64,000 nt of DNA from Ciona intestinalis (Eukaryota > Chordata > Ascidiacea > Phlebobranchia > Cionidae): positions 123,778 through 187,777 of the forward strand of contig NW_004190427.2 in NCBI RefSeq assembly GCF_000224145.3, read 5' to 3'. Position numbers and translations under genes: made by a program. Positions 1-11,625 of this stretch are shown piece after piece (positions within the stretch are counted from its first letter, which is position 1; every line of letters begins with the position of its first letter). Below the pieces are notes generated by a model. That model was not told where the DNA came from and ran no database searches. It worked only from the letters and a program-made list of their open reading frames with translations.

Positions 1-479
1 GCATTCGCTCCTGATGATTTGATTTTAAGACAGGTATATCATTGCATGCAGTGAAGCAGACAAAGGAGTTTTGGTGGTCCTCGTTTAACTAAGGGAAGTT
101 ATTCTAACCAATTTTTTTATCAACTTTTTTCCTAGATGCGGCACTGATTGCATGCTTGTTTAATTTACAGGTTTACCTAGTAGTGCAATAATACCTTTGT
201 ATAACAGAATTTTTGGTTGAATTTGTCTGGACTTTTACAAAATGAGAACTAAATGGTTATGTATTAGCATCTTTTCCTTTTTATTATCATACAACTTTTC
301 TACAGGTAACCCTTCTGTCAAGTGCAACACTAAAGGAAGTAGCCACAGCACGAGCGAATGATTTAGTTGTATCCGCCTATGCCAGCGTGCACGAAGCATT
401 TATTGATGCTAAAAACGGCTACAACCCTTCCACTTTTTCAACTAAAACTCCAGACCAAATCAGACTGTTACTCTGTTAG
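1..479 (+). CDS. COG6: Conserved oligomeric Golgi complex subunit 6, C-terminal exons (partial)
   Basis: Two coding exons are visible, 1..33 and 306..479, joined in phase 0 (donor CAG|GTATAT, acceptor TCTACAG), with a TAG stop at 477-479. The window starts inside the gene, so only the last 68 residues are present. They read AFAPDDLILRQ, then VTLLSSATLKEV, and end TPDQIRLLLC. As I remember vertebrate COG6, its end has APDNLLIPQL, FLLSATVKEQ and SPQQVQTLLS at the same spacing. COG6 is a lobe-B subunit of the COG tether, which acts on the cytosolic face of the Golgi in retrograde vesicle traffic. The match is short but colinear across a splice junction, so I am fairly sure. No clear poly(A) signal was identified. 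Confidence 0.85.
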
Positions 480-745
480 ATGACAGTAGGACCTAAATGT
501 ACTGTGTTGGACTGTTCTGTCAGTTTTACGGAAGTACAGCAGGTCTAACCAGCGGTGCAACCAGAAAAAATCAAGGGTGGCGAGCCCAAAAAGTCCAACT
601 AAGCTATAACAAAATATATATGTGGGATAACTGCTTGCTTCTATATTCAAGTATATGTTATGTATCATTGTATAAGAGAATCATCAGCTTTGTATCATTT
701 TTTATTAAGTGCTAGTGAAGAAAAACAATATAACATGATTTATAA

Positions 746-1051
746 ATGAAATATTTCGCGGCAATGTATAAAGCAGAAATTCCATTGTTGGATGAAGAGC
801 ACTTTTGGCCTGAAAAAAGAAGTTACGATTATTTTTTGTCTAAGGTTTTTAATTTGGATAATGTACCTGATTATTTTGGGCAGCAAGCCTTAGCGCAGTT
901 GCAAATTTTGGGATCGCAATTACACGAGCTGCAGTTGGAGCAATCGACGCAGTTACACACACCAGTTTCTGAAAGTAAAAGAAGTTTTTTATACCGAATA
1001 AATCGTAACTTGCTTAAACTTCGCGGGCACGAAAAGCGACAGTCGTTATAA
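746..1051 (+). CDS. Orphan single-exon ORF, 101 aa, function unknown
   Basis: The ORF begins at an ATG directly preceded by an in-frame TAA and runs 101 codons. The product is hydrophilic, with an acidic/aromatic start (DEEHFWPEKRSYDYF), a Gln/Leu-rich middle that could form a helix (QQALAQLQILGSQLHELQLEQ) and a basic end. There is no signal peptide or membrane segment, and I do not recognise a family. The last codons (RQSL) and the stop lie in the edge of a SINE-like repeat starting near 1038, so the present C-terminus may be set by that insertion. It sits 267 bases after the COG6 stop on the same strand and could be a downstream cistron, an independent small gene or a chance ORF in the COG6 3' region. 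Confidence 0.35.
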   Translation: MKYFAAMYKAEIPLLDEEHFWPEKRSYDYFLSKVFNLDNVPDYFGQQALAQLQILGSQLHELQLEQSTQLHTPVSESKRSFLYRINRNLLKLRGHEKRQSL

Positions 1052-1271
1052 CACGGGTGTTTATACGCCTCGTTCTAGTTTTGTGGTGATTTTTTTATAA
1101 TTTAAAATTCGGACAACTCATTAAGATTACGTGACCACTGGCTCGGAGCAATTGCCGATAAGTGCCTTGACCAAGGACACATACGCGGCGATACGCCCAC
1201 AATAACAGCAGCGACGGCGAGCCTTGAACCCCTTACCTCTCAGGTGCGCTAACCACTTTGTCACGTACGCC
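1038..1271 (-). repeat. tRNA-derived SINE-like repeat
   Basis: The first part carries the motif GACAGTCGTTATAACACGGG. The later part has the complement of a tRNA-like head: on the minus strand a TGGTTAGC-type A box and a GGTTCAAGGC-type B box precede the gene-like start. Reading the minus strand gives the SINE orientation. The tail overlaps the end of the 746-1051 ORF. Confidence 0.6.
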
Positions 1272-2425
1272 AAAAAGAAAAAAATGCTATCTAAAATATT
1301 AAAATAAGTCACCATTTCACGTACCTGCACAGTTACATGGGTCCATTTTTCTTTGTTTTCTTTCGGTTTTCTTCGACTGTTTGCTTCGTAGTAGTAGTAG
1401 CAGTAATGAATGGCAAAGGGGGTGTGTTGCGCCGTTTATATAGCTGGTGATCGAAACCGTTACGTCATCTGGCGCGTGTGCATCTGAGGCACTTAATCAT
1501 ACTACGTTCGGGCACGTTTATCACTTTTGCTCTCTCGCTAGCGTTAAGAAGAGAGGTTGTTATCGCTCAGCCCTATACTTTACCATTGGTGGTGACTGGA
1601 AAATATGCCAAAAGAGAGACGACATAGGAAGAAAGAGGAAAATTTGGTTGTGCGGGTTGAGAAAAAGATATTTTTTCCGTGGAGTATCGTAATTTGCACA
1701 CGGCACTCTCTTAAAGTGAGATTAACAATTCACGTAAAAAAACTGGTGTCTGGTAGTATAGAACTAAATCATTTGATTATATTAGTTAAATTTTATTGTT
1801 TATACCATTTAATTACACATAAGTTTGTCATGGAAAAATTATGTAAATATTTAAAAATATATTTTTGCTTTCCCTTTAAATTTTGATCACGTGACTTTGT
1901 TATTACTCGTGTGCACGTTTCTTCACACGGCACGTAGAATTTACGAAATGCCGAGTCAGCATGATGTCATAATGGCTGACTCACGATTCTGGTTCCACTG
2001 TGACGTCGGTGTAAACCTCGAATAAAGTCTAGAATTTCTCACTGTACAAATAAACAGCAGTGAACCAACCGTGAGTTTATTTGTGTAGTGTGCAAAAATA
2101 TTTGGATTTCTTAGCTGTTTCAAAAGTTCAGTTTATTATACTTTTTATTTTTGGGTTATTTGTTTGTCTTACTGTGATATAAAACTTATAATAATGCATA
2201 TAATAACAAAACAGCAAAATTTATAATGCAAATCAGAAATGTTTTTATAACAATTATTAAATCAGAACAATAATATAATATACTCTAAATTAATCCAATA
2301 AAACCGAAACTGTTAATCTTTAAACCAATTTTACTATGACCTTTTAGAACAGAATATCAATTGTAACATTTTGTATTAATTTTATGGCATAATTATCGAC
2401 AGACTAAAGTTTTCTGGAGTAGATT
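1272..2425. other. Intergenic, no gene seen
   Basis: AT-rich sequence between the first SINE-like repeat and the TTLL15-like gene. It has scattered short ORFs but no splice-supported or family-like reading frame. It presumably contains the promoter of the TTLL15-like gene; no TATA box could be assigned. Confidence 0.4.
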
Positions 2426-5400
2426 ATGAGCTCAAGCATATCTCTTGTACGCTGTATAAAGAATAACATCAGAAGTATGAGATTTTCAAGCTACAGAATT
2501 CAATATTTGGTCATTGCTACTGTGTTTCTAGGTAAGCAATATAACAATTATTCATGCATTGCTTGTAAATACAAGTGTGTGAATCCCATTTTAAGTATCC
2601 GAGTGTTGTGTACTCATGTATTTTTTATGGTAGGATTTTTAAAAGCAGTTACATTTTTAAAAGGAGTTACAAATTGAAATAATTGTAATTAATCGTAGTT
2701 TAAACTAGGAGTCAAAATGAAGACAATTTTTTCTCATTATTTTCATTGGAGACTGCAATTATTGCAACTTAAAATTGGCGCACATTGGTGCTAGTCCATC
2801 ACTTTGTTTGAGTCATAGTGGTAATGATACAAATTACAAACTTGTCCTATCAGCTATGACATAGTAGACGTAGACATACCATGCGTTCCATATAAATTGA
2901 GATGAAGGTGCAGCCATGTAGACTTAAGGACCAAACTTTTGTAAATACAAGGCTATCATAGTTAAACCAACAAACTTGTGGGACAAATTTTACCTTATGG
3001 TTGTATTGTTTACTACTAAAATGCATGTTGGTTTGGGTTGGTTTGATTACCCTGCGTACTTGGGGTTACATGTTTGTAGCTTTTGTCAAGACCCAAGAGT
3101 GTATAAATTCAAGCACCCCTGTGTTATATTATATACTATTTTAAAGTATATATATAATATATATATTTTTAGGCACTGTTTTTGTGTTGGTATATAAAAT
3201 ATACAGGTTAAGTAGTAAAACATTATTTTTCAGGTTTTTATCTACTATTTTCACAAGTTATGGAGATAAAAAACCTACAGAAGAAACAACTGCGTGCGTT
3301 AGATGCAAAACAGTTCAATCTAAATCCGGTTCAATCTAATACTGCAGTGGCTTCATCTAAACCAAAATATTGGCTTGCAGCTAAGAGGTATATTACTCAA
3401 TACTCATATTTCATACTTAGAATTATTATTATATTCAAAGGGATGTTTTTGTATGATATACGTTAGAGCGGCCTCATTATATATGTATTTTCGGTGGAGC
3501 ATTGAGTTATAACATAACACAGATGTTTGCACTATAAGCATAGGCTTCATATATACCTCTTTCAAGCTACCAAGAATGTAACTGTGTGGGAGATTGTTTA
3601 TTTTTTGGTGCTGTTAAGTGGCTAAAAAAAGTAAAAAAAAACCGCAAGCCTTATTCTTATTGCTTTCTCCATGTTAATCAATCAGGTTTCCTATGCTTGA
3701 AGACTAAACCTAAATTTGACTAATTTTAATCTATGACTTTGTTTACAATTAATAAAATTTTACACTTACGATTTAATTTATAGTCATATTATGTATATAT
3801 AAATATATATATATTATGTATATACATACTTGGTTTTTGTAGCTTTAACATTTATGGCCTATAGACCTATGGTTTATTCTATATATACTTGGTTGCAATT
3901 ACCAGTGCGGACACACCACACATGGAACACGTAAGAAATGTGTTTAAAGCCGCTGGGTTTGATCGTTGGGATACGAAGACAGGGACCTGGGACGTTATGT
4001 GGTCGTATGATTACCCATTCCCATCTAAAGTTAGCCCCTCAAATCTAAAGCCTAACCAACTTGTAAGTAATTTTCATGGTTATAAATTGGTGCCATTTTC
4101 GTAGCTTTAGTTAGATTTAATTATTTTTTAAACCTGGTAAAAGTTATGCGAAAAGTCCATTTTATATGAGTGAATTGAAAAAAAATACAGAATACCCACG
4201 GGCCAGCTAGGCACAGCCATAGCATGTTTCTATTTTTGTAAAGCTCTTTTAATTAAAATGCATCAAACCTCTTTTCAATGGGTATTTAAAGTTTACTGCT
4301 GCATGTTCAGCGCCACACTAAAGTGGTTAGCACACCTGCTTCTAACCAAAGGTAATGGATTTGAGACCCTGCTACCATTGTAGGCGTATTTGTCCTTGTG
4401 CAAGCCACAACAATTACTTCAGTCTAGTGATCTCCTATAGGTTACCTGTCGAAATCACTGGCTGTCTAAAAACAAATTTCAAAACTTGAATGTTACATAC
4501 ATGGTAAAAAGCAGTTTCTTTCTTCAATAATTGTTACCTGCCTTGACAGATAAATCATTTTCCTGGTTCTGGATATCTCACCAGCAAAGTATATCTTGCA
4601 AGTTCCAAGTCAAGGTTAGTTAATTTTATTCCACAATTTGATTTCACAGAAATATTACCAGTGTTCTGGTAATATAAAAAGTGTATGTGGTAATAGTCAC
4701 CTATATATCCTATTAAAATAAAACCAAAACACTGGTTATGCCGTGCAAGGATTTTAAAGGTAGGTAACAAGGGCTCCAATGGTAATGGATGGGAGACCAT
4801 GTATATGTATTTAAAATAGGAAAAAAACTTATATTTCTTCCAGGTATATACCAACAGCATTCCAACTGCCCAAAGACAAAGAGGATTTTAAAAAGCACGT
4901 TCAGAATAACCCAGATAAACTATGGGTGCAGAAAAATAACCAACACCGGGGAATTACCATTAAAGCAATGAAAGGTTAGTACAGGTGTATTTAGGAGTGT
5001 ACTCTTTAAAGCCGACACCCCCTATTGTAGGGGCTGTGTCTTTACCCACATTTTCTTCTAATTGCTTAGTACCTTATTTTGATTAAATTTTAGTCTGTGT
5101 AAGTTCGCCATATGTTTGGTGCAACAGCCATGCTTTTTTTAACTGACATCTTTTTTACCCCTTTTATCCATAGCGTGTTTTATCAACTGTTGTTTTCCTG
5201 TTGATTTCCTTCTTTACGCTCTTTAAATAAAATGAACTTCGCTATTGTATTGTTTTCAAAAAGATTAATAAGAAGTTGAATATTATGTTATCTCCTGTTA
5301 TCTTAACAAATTATAACAATACATTTACAGCTTTTTTATGTGTTTTTAAAAGCTGTTTCATTTTTTGAAACTTTAGTGGTACCTTTAGATCATATTTGGG

Positions 5401-8400
5401 AATATCTAAAAGTTTAGATTTAACTTTGGTATGTCCCTTGAAAACCACAGATTGACAATACCATATACAAAATTATTTTTAATTTATGACAAGAAATTCC
5501 CTCGCACAGAGTTAAACTTGGACGCCTCGAATAGTTTTGTGCAAGAGTTTGTAAAAGATCCTCTCTTAGTCGATGGAAAGAAGTTTGACATTGGTATATA
5601 TACTGTTATCACATCTGTCGACCCTCTAAGAGTGTATGTTTACAAAGGAGAATGGCTGATAAGGTAAATGAATGTATTTTATTTATCCGCATGTGATCAG
5701 GCAATGACAGTCGTTATAGCACAGGTGTTCTGTTTTATACACCTATATTTGCAGTAAACTGCAGATGATTAACTAATTTAGAATATTTTATGTAAGGCCA
5801 TGGCGAACCTTTAAACACGACATAATGGACCGCTGGGTTGCAGCAGTTGAATTGCCGTGTATCATGCAAGAACACATACATGCAGATGCAGCGACAGTCG
5901 TTACAACACAGGCCGCCTGTGTTGTAACCCTGTCGGACAGGCGCTATGTTTCACACACCTTATGCCCGCTTTTTTTGGTGTATTTTTTATGTACGGTAGG
6001 AAATTCCTTCAACTCATACCTTAAATCCATCCGCTTCACTTAGTGGCCAAGCCAGAAAATTATAAAAGAAGGGTTTTTAGTCTAAAAAAAAGGAAAAATA
6101 AGAGGCGGGGTGGGCTTTTCTAAAGAAAAAATTAAAGAAGCTACAACCCCCTAATCCCGCTTACTGCTTTATTGGCCATTTGGTTTTATTACTGAGATAC
6201 TTAGTTTTGTATTCACAGCAATTATTTTTCAGATATTGTCCAGAGCCGTACTTACCACTTGATGTTAACAATCCAAACAAATATGTTGTTGCAGATGATT
6301 ATACACCTACGTGGGAGGTATATTTAAACTGTTTATTTATTCAAGACAGTAGAACCAATAGGCTGGTATTGTTTATTGTGTTGTGATGTAATTGCTTAAC
6401 CATTGAGACTGAGCCATGGGACCAGACCATGTTTGGCCAACGCTCATATGATATATATGTTCATCTGAATGTACCTTACTTTATCTTTGCGTTGCCAGAA
6501 AGCAACATTTGTTATAATACGGGTGTTAATACACCTCGTGCAAACGAGTTACCATGTATGTTACTTTGTGGGTGATTATTTTTGGGAGATTTTTTTCATT
6601 TTTTTATGTGTGGGCGATAATTTGGACAACCCATTAGTGACCACTGGGTTAAAAATAAACGCTACAGCATCATTAAAAAAATATTGCCTATAAAATACTC
6701 ATTAAGAGATATTATTGTTATGTTCCCCTAAACTGGAATCATCATTCTGGTAGTTGCTATACACAAAACCTAGAAAAAAAACTTTGTTGTATGAATTTTT
6801 CCAATGCTTGTAAAATAAAGCAGACTTTAACTTTCAGATGCCTTCGTTACGATACATGTACAACAAGCTCCACATGTCGCATAAAAACTCCTTGCTTGAG
6901 TTTATTCGTTCATTAGAAAAAAATCCTGAGAAACTAGAAGCTGACATTTACTCTGCTGTTGCTGAAATTATTCGTGAAAAACAAAACGACATCAAATCTG
7001 CTGGGGCCAGTTATCCATATGGGTCTGATTCGTTTTTCGAACTTGTACGGTTTGATTTTGTGCTTGGAGCTGACTTGAAGGTATGTTGTTTGAGTTATTG
7101 CATTCATAACTTCTTTTTTTTTAAATTGGGGTGACAGTGTTAAAATACAGTTACACCCATAGTTGTCAAACATAGGGAACCTCGTTGAATATTTGTCAAA
7201 CGCAATGTTTTTTGATTTATATTATCACATAGACACCTAACAGTTGAAAAAAAAAGTTAAGGCTTTACTAAAGTTAAAACACATGATGTAACCCCTGTTT
7301 CAAACTTTAGGTTGATATTTTATACCAGGCAACATTATGCCATAGGCACCAAACCTAGGGTGGCAGGGTGGGTAGGTCTACCCCGAAATTTTATGTACTG
7401 CAGTAATCAGTAAACCGTAGAACCAAATTTGTGTCATAGTAATGCATGTATAACTATCCCTTCCTCCCCTACATTTTAAAATGTTTGGTGCCTATGTTTT
7501 TATTTTTATCTGTTACCTACATGTATTTAAATGTCTGGTGCCGTCACTGCCGTGGCAAAGTGGTTAGCACCCCTGCCTCTAACCCAGAGGGAATGGGTTT
7601 AAAGCTCTTTGCTGTACCATTCTGGGCGTAGGTGTCCTTGAGTAAGATATTAAAAGGCAATTGCTCCAACCCAGTGGTCATTAATCAGCCACACATAAAA
7701 AAATGCCCCCCAAAAAATAATCGCCCACGAAGTAACATACTTGGTAACTTGTAAGGTGGCACAGGGTGTATAAAACAGGACACCGGTGTGGCAGTGTTTA
7801 ACGACTGCAATTAACCGGCCACCAAGCATAAAGTTAGTTACACTGGTTCATTCATTCATTCAATACATTTACAGTACTGTGGGGAAGATAGAACACCTTT
7901 AGCACATAATATTTTAAAATACTGATCGTTTTTGAAATAAAAAGTTGTCCCATCTTCCCCCACCCTACTATATATTATATATATATACATATATATCTAC
8001 ATATGTTTATATATATCCTATTCACCAGGTTTATTTGATGGAGGTAAACATGTCTCCCAACCTGTCAAGTGCTCATTTTGAGGTAAATGCCTTGATGTAC
8101 GAACAAGTTGTGTTTAATACATTAACATTAGCTGGTGTTGCAACTAGAACTTCAAGAATTGGTTTGAAAAGGTAAATCACAATTTTATGTAGTGACAACC
8201 CACCTAAGGGCAAGTAAACGACATATGATGTGAACAATTTGTATCGAAATTGTTTATGTTCAATATAAGGGCATGCTTTAGGTGCCACGGCATGGTTTAT
8301 GTGCCATGGCGCTTTTTTAGTGCCATGACACCTAGTATATACAAATACTTCAACAATACAATAAAAAGCGATTGGCAATATTTCATACAAAATAACATTT

Positions 8401-10946
8401 TATAAAAACAGTTGTCCATGAATATTTAATAAAAAAAACTATTTACATTAGCCACATAAGGTTCTAACTTTCGTAAATATTTCATCATAATAACAGTTAA
8501 GTTAGGATAATTATACCAGTGCTCTTCAACCTTTTTTGGGTTGGTAAACCCCTAAAGTTGTTGCGACAAACTCATGTACCCCTGATTGCTTTAACGTAAA
8601 ACTAATGAAGTTTCGCAATTCCCAGTGATGCAAGATATAGAATTCATATAAAAAACTGTAGAAAAATGGCTAAATTTGTTAAAAATGTTCAAAACTGAGT
8701 ATTATTGCTGAAAATTGTTGAAGTTTGTGATGCACCCTTGTATACCCTTTTGTACTGGTGCACCCCTGGCATATTTTGATGCACCCTAGGGTGCACCGTG
8801 CACACCGGTTGAAGAGCACTGAATTATACAGTCCAAAATTTTGGCAGATTTTTGGTAAATCCCACATTATACACATTAACCACAAATAGTTCATTTTTGA
8901 ATAATTCAACTTATTTAACATGTTTTGCAGTCCAGGATCAGAGGAGAACATTGATGTTCAACAGCGCGACATCTCTGTATACGACACACAGTGTATTAAA
9001 TGTGAAAACTGTGACACGGATGTAAGTTTTATAGCTCCATACCTATACCTTGACAATATAGCCTAAATGAATGTAACTTGCTTTATCTACACGTAGTCAG
9101 AAAATGACAGTTGTTATAACAAAGGTGTTCTGTTTTATACACCCTGTGCCAGCTTATAAGTTACCATGTGTGTTTTATTTCGAGAAAATCTTTTTTTTAT
9201 GTATGGCTGATAATTTGGACAACCTATTAGTGACCACTGGGTTGGAGCAATTGCTGTTAGGTGTCTTACCCAAGGACACATATACCCCACCCCATTTAGC
9301 ATACAAGTTTTAGGCATAAAACGGCTTTATCTCTGCTTCTAGGTATCTACACAACTAAGCAGAGCAAAAGTATTTACTGTTCTACAAACCCAATCAATTA
9401 AATCCATAATGTTACCCCTATTTTTCAACTTGTACCTGCATGTAAGCAATGTCACCACAAATTGTGTGAAAAATTAGAAAAAAATGCTTAGAACTACTTG
9501 AGTTTACAAACTCAATGGTGTTTGGGTAATCTAACAACCTAGCTGCCTATCCCATTATTAATTTCTGTATTTTCAAGCCCCATTTACTTTATTTAGCATC
9601 CATTTTATGGTTTGAAAAACACTTGTTAATTTATAACAAAATCCATGTATTTCTAATTTATAATCATAGGCACTAGACTTAGGGTGACAGTGTCGGCAGG
9701 TCTACCCAGCCATTATTTACCCCAAATTGCCTTGTTCCACCATATTTAACAATACCATCAACCAGATTTGTAAACTGTGCGCAACCTGCTTGTCACATCA
9801 GCTTCAGAATGATTTAACCACAGCATACCTTGAACACACCAACAAAGTTCGATCGCAAAGAGTAATCCCTCCACCCATGGTAAGTCTTATAATGTTTAAT
9901 GAATTTACTTAAATAATCTTTTAATGGCTTATCCGGTATGAAAATCGTTTTTTCGACGTTTTATTATTTTTTAATGACTCTGGTTTACAAAAAATGTTGT
10001 CTATTTCTGCCATTTGGCAAGACTTCATCAGGGAATGTTTTTCTTTTATTCAAAATCGGTGTATGCACATGAAATCAGTTTCTTAAGTAAAACTGAATGT
10101 CACCTAAAAAAACATGCCAATATATCTCAAAAGCATAAAGGTTCAAAACATCATTACATCCCCTTATTACATCATTATGTTATCTTTGTTTTCCTAATTG
10201 TCCCCGAGTTTATGTTTTTTTGCTTGCTTTTTCTAATGGAAATATACCTAAATTCTGTAAGTCATGCAGTTGTAAGTAAGGTTTTTATTATGGACTAAAA
10301 AGTTTATGAAATACTTTTAAATAAAAAATTGGTTGAGGGGTTGTTAGGAATGCACAGCAAGCCTTGAGGTTTAGTTACAAGCAGGGCCCCTAACTATTGC
10401 TCCGCCGCCCAACTTTAAATTAATATCTTTAAGACCCCTGAGCATAAAGAAGACTTCACTGATTTGCCGGAGCGAGACAGGCTGACAGCTCTATGGTTTA
10501 AAGGGATGTGTTTAAAGGACACTGCTTGGTGCAATTGATATGGGGGCTCTATACTGAAACGAGATTTTTTTCTGCGCATGTGAGGGTATGTACCACGCAA
10601 GGCATACTAATAAGGGTCTGGTGCTATGGAATACTTACCAGACAAAAATTAACTCCAACAAATTGTTTAATATATGAGAAATAACAGAAGATGGTATTTA
10701 AATAAGAGACTGACGATGCCATTTACGCGAAATATGTATCTCTTGTACTTAATTTTGTCCGTTATGTATTTTGTAACACCAGATCCTGACTGTGATTCTT
10801 TATGGAAGAATTGTTCTGCCTTATAAGCACCAAATCAGGGTAGATTCAAGGCATTTATTACAATGCTAACTAATTAAATCCTGTTATATTTTTCTAATTT
10901 GCAGTCATGGACAAGTAAATCATTGCAGTGGATAAACGAAATATAG
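2426..10946 (+). CDS. Tubulin-tyrosine-ligase-like protein, TTLL15-type, with N-terminal membrane anchor
   Basis: Twelve exons: 2426..2531, 3234..3387, 3906..4062, 4550..4614, 4844..4974, 5510..5663, 6233..6317, 6838..7080, 8029..8171, 8931..9021, 9766..9879, 10905..10946. They total 1485 nt (494 aa). A basic N-terminus is followed by a hydrophobic segment at about residues 26-44, suggesting a type II anchor. The TTL ATP-grasp core follows: NHFPGSG (exon 4), WVQKNNQHRGI (188-198), FVQEF with DGKKFDIGIYTV (214-237), and LMEVNMSPNL (368-377), whose Glu370 and Asn372 fit the metal/ATP site. The C-terminal part has two CxxCxxC clusters, split between exons 10 and 11. The TTLL family ligates Tyr, Glu or Gly to proteins, mainly tubulin. 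The anchored architecture resembles nematode/insect TTLL15, whose substrate I cannot infer here. The exon 3 acceptor (3905) and exon 11 acceptor (9765) were fixed by phase. The stop codon lies in the edge of a MITE. Confidence 0.85.
4308..4460 (+). repeat. SINE-like repeat, tRNA head
   Basis: Contains AAAGTGGTTAGCACACCTGC (A-box-like), followed by a GGATTTGAGAC B-box-like stretch and the family's CTACCATTGTAGGCGTATTT. It lies in TTLL intron 3. Confidence 0.55.
5699..5990 (-). repeat. Fragments of the SINE-like family
   Basis: Two partial hits to the GACAGTCGTTATAACAC module, near 5706 and 5893, separated by unrelated sequence. Both are in TTLL intron 6, downstream of exon 5510..5663. They look degraded or interrupted. 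Confidence 0.4.
6462..6670 (-). repeat. SINE-like repeat, truncated
   Basis: Begins with the GAATGTACCTTACTTTATCT module and runs through the ATTTGGACAACCCATTAGTG module. It stops before the tRNA-like part. It lies in TTLL intron 7. Confidence 0.5.
7541..7860 (+). repeat. SINE-like repeat, nearly complete
   Basis: One of the clearest copies: GTGGCAAAGTGGTTAGCACC (A box), then AATGGGTTTAAAGCTC (B-box region), GGCGTAGGTGTCCTTGAG, the CAATTGCTCCAACCCAGTGG module, and an end with the complement of the GACAGTCGTT module. It lies in TTLL intron 8. Confidence 0.65.
7873..7972 (+). mobile_element. MITE, internally deleted copy
   Basis: Only about 100 bp: a left end with CTGTGGGGAAGATAGAACAC and a right end CATCTTCCCCCACCCTACTA are joined after a short stub. 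It lies in TTLL intron 8. Confidence 0.65.
7960..8016. repeat. TA-rich microsatellite
   Basis: Mostly TATA/TATC units directly before the acceptor of TTLL exon 9 (8029). The tract serves as the upstream part of that splice site. Confidence 0.6.
9062..9290 (-). repeat. SINE-like repeat
   Basis: Runs from ATGAATGTAACTTGCTTTAT through GACAGTTGTTATAACAAAGG and ATTAGTGACCACTGGGTTGG to AAGGACACATATACCCC. It lies in TTLL intron 10. Confidence 0.6.
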
Positions 10947-11140
10947 TATGGTGGGGGAAGATGGGACACCTTTAGCACATAAAATATTTTAATATCCTGA
11001 TCGTGTTTTAAAAAATTAACAACAGTCTATGGTGATTAAGAGGATATGATTTTATAATTTTTTTAATGTTTTTTGTTTACTCCTAATTTGGAGAAAACAG
11101 AATGAACAGGTGTCCCATCTTCCTTCCACCCTACTATATA
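10942..11140 (+). mobile_element. MITE, full length, overlapping the TTLL stop codon
   Basis: The left end (TATAGTATGGTGGGGGAAGA) and right end (CATCTTCCTTCCACCCTACT) are inverted repeats of each other. The internal part carries the family signature AATATCCTGATCGTGTTTTA. The TAG at 10944-10946, used by the TTLL15-like gene, lies within the first five bases. Confidence 0.8.
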
Positions 11141-11386
11141 TTAGAAGTTAAGAAATTATTGAATATTTATAGTTGCCACGTACACACCTAATGTATACTA
11201 TTTACTATTATTGGTCAGAAAATGCAGTATGACTGTCGATTTTTAACTTTATTTTGATAAATGGTTTTAAAACTATTTCTTTCTTCTTTTCTTTTTTTTT
11301 ATTTTATATTATGAAAAAACTGTTATGTTTTTTTTTTACATATCGTTTACTGTATAGACTATGGAATATATTTGATTTTTTTGTTG

Positions 11387-11413
11387 TATGAACTAGTCCG
11401 GGACTAGTTCATA
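11387..11413. repeat. Short perfect inverted repeat (13-bp arms, 1-base centre)
   Basis: TATGAACTAGTCC is followed by one G and its exact reverse complement. It could be a dimeric protein-binding site, or chance; no neighbouring element explains it. Confidence 0.6.
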
Positions 11414-11499
11414 GTAGTCCCATATGTATAGTAGCATTGTAAGCGAATGTTTTCATAGACAAACAACCGCAATTGCTTTGAGTTACTTTATCAGTTGTT

Positions 11500-11625
11500 G
11501 TTCAAGTTATCAGCAATATATTACAAAAATAATCACCCACAAATCCACATATGTGGTAACTCGTAAGCTGGCTCGAGGTGTATGAAACGGAACACCCATG
11601 TTAATGTTAACGACTGCCGTTGCCT
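11500..11625 (+). repeat. SINE-like repeat, 3' part only
   Basis: Contains AATCACCCACAAATCCACAT, GGTAACTCGTAAGCTGGC and the end module AACGACTGCCGTTGCC. The tRNA-like head is missing. Confidence 0.5.

Noticed and set aside
3843..3905. Earlier acceptors for TTLL exon 3 (3842 or 3864)
   Set aside because: The first puts an in-frame TAG at 3862 and the second gives the wrong phase. Only AG at 3904-3905 fits both phase and family.
9343..9480. Possible TTLL exon after CTTCTAG at 9342
   Set aside because: It stays open for about 40 codons but gives a sequence unlike the family. Joining exon 9021 to 9766 restores the expected second CxxCxxC cluster and the AYLEHTNK stretch.
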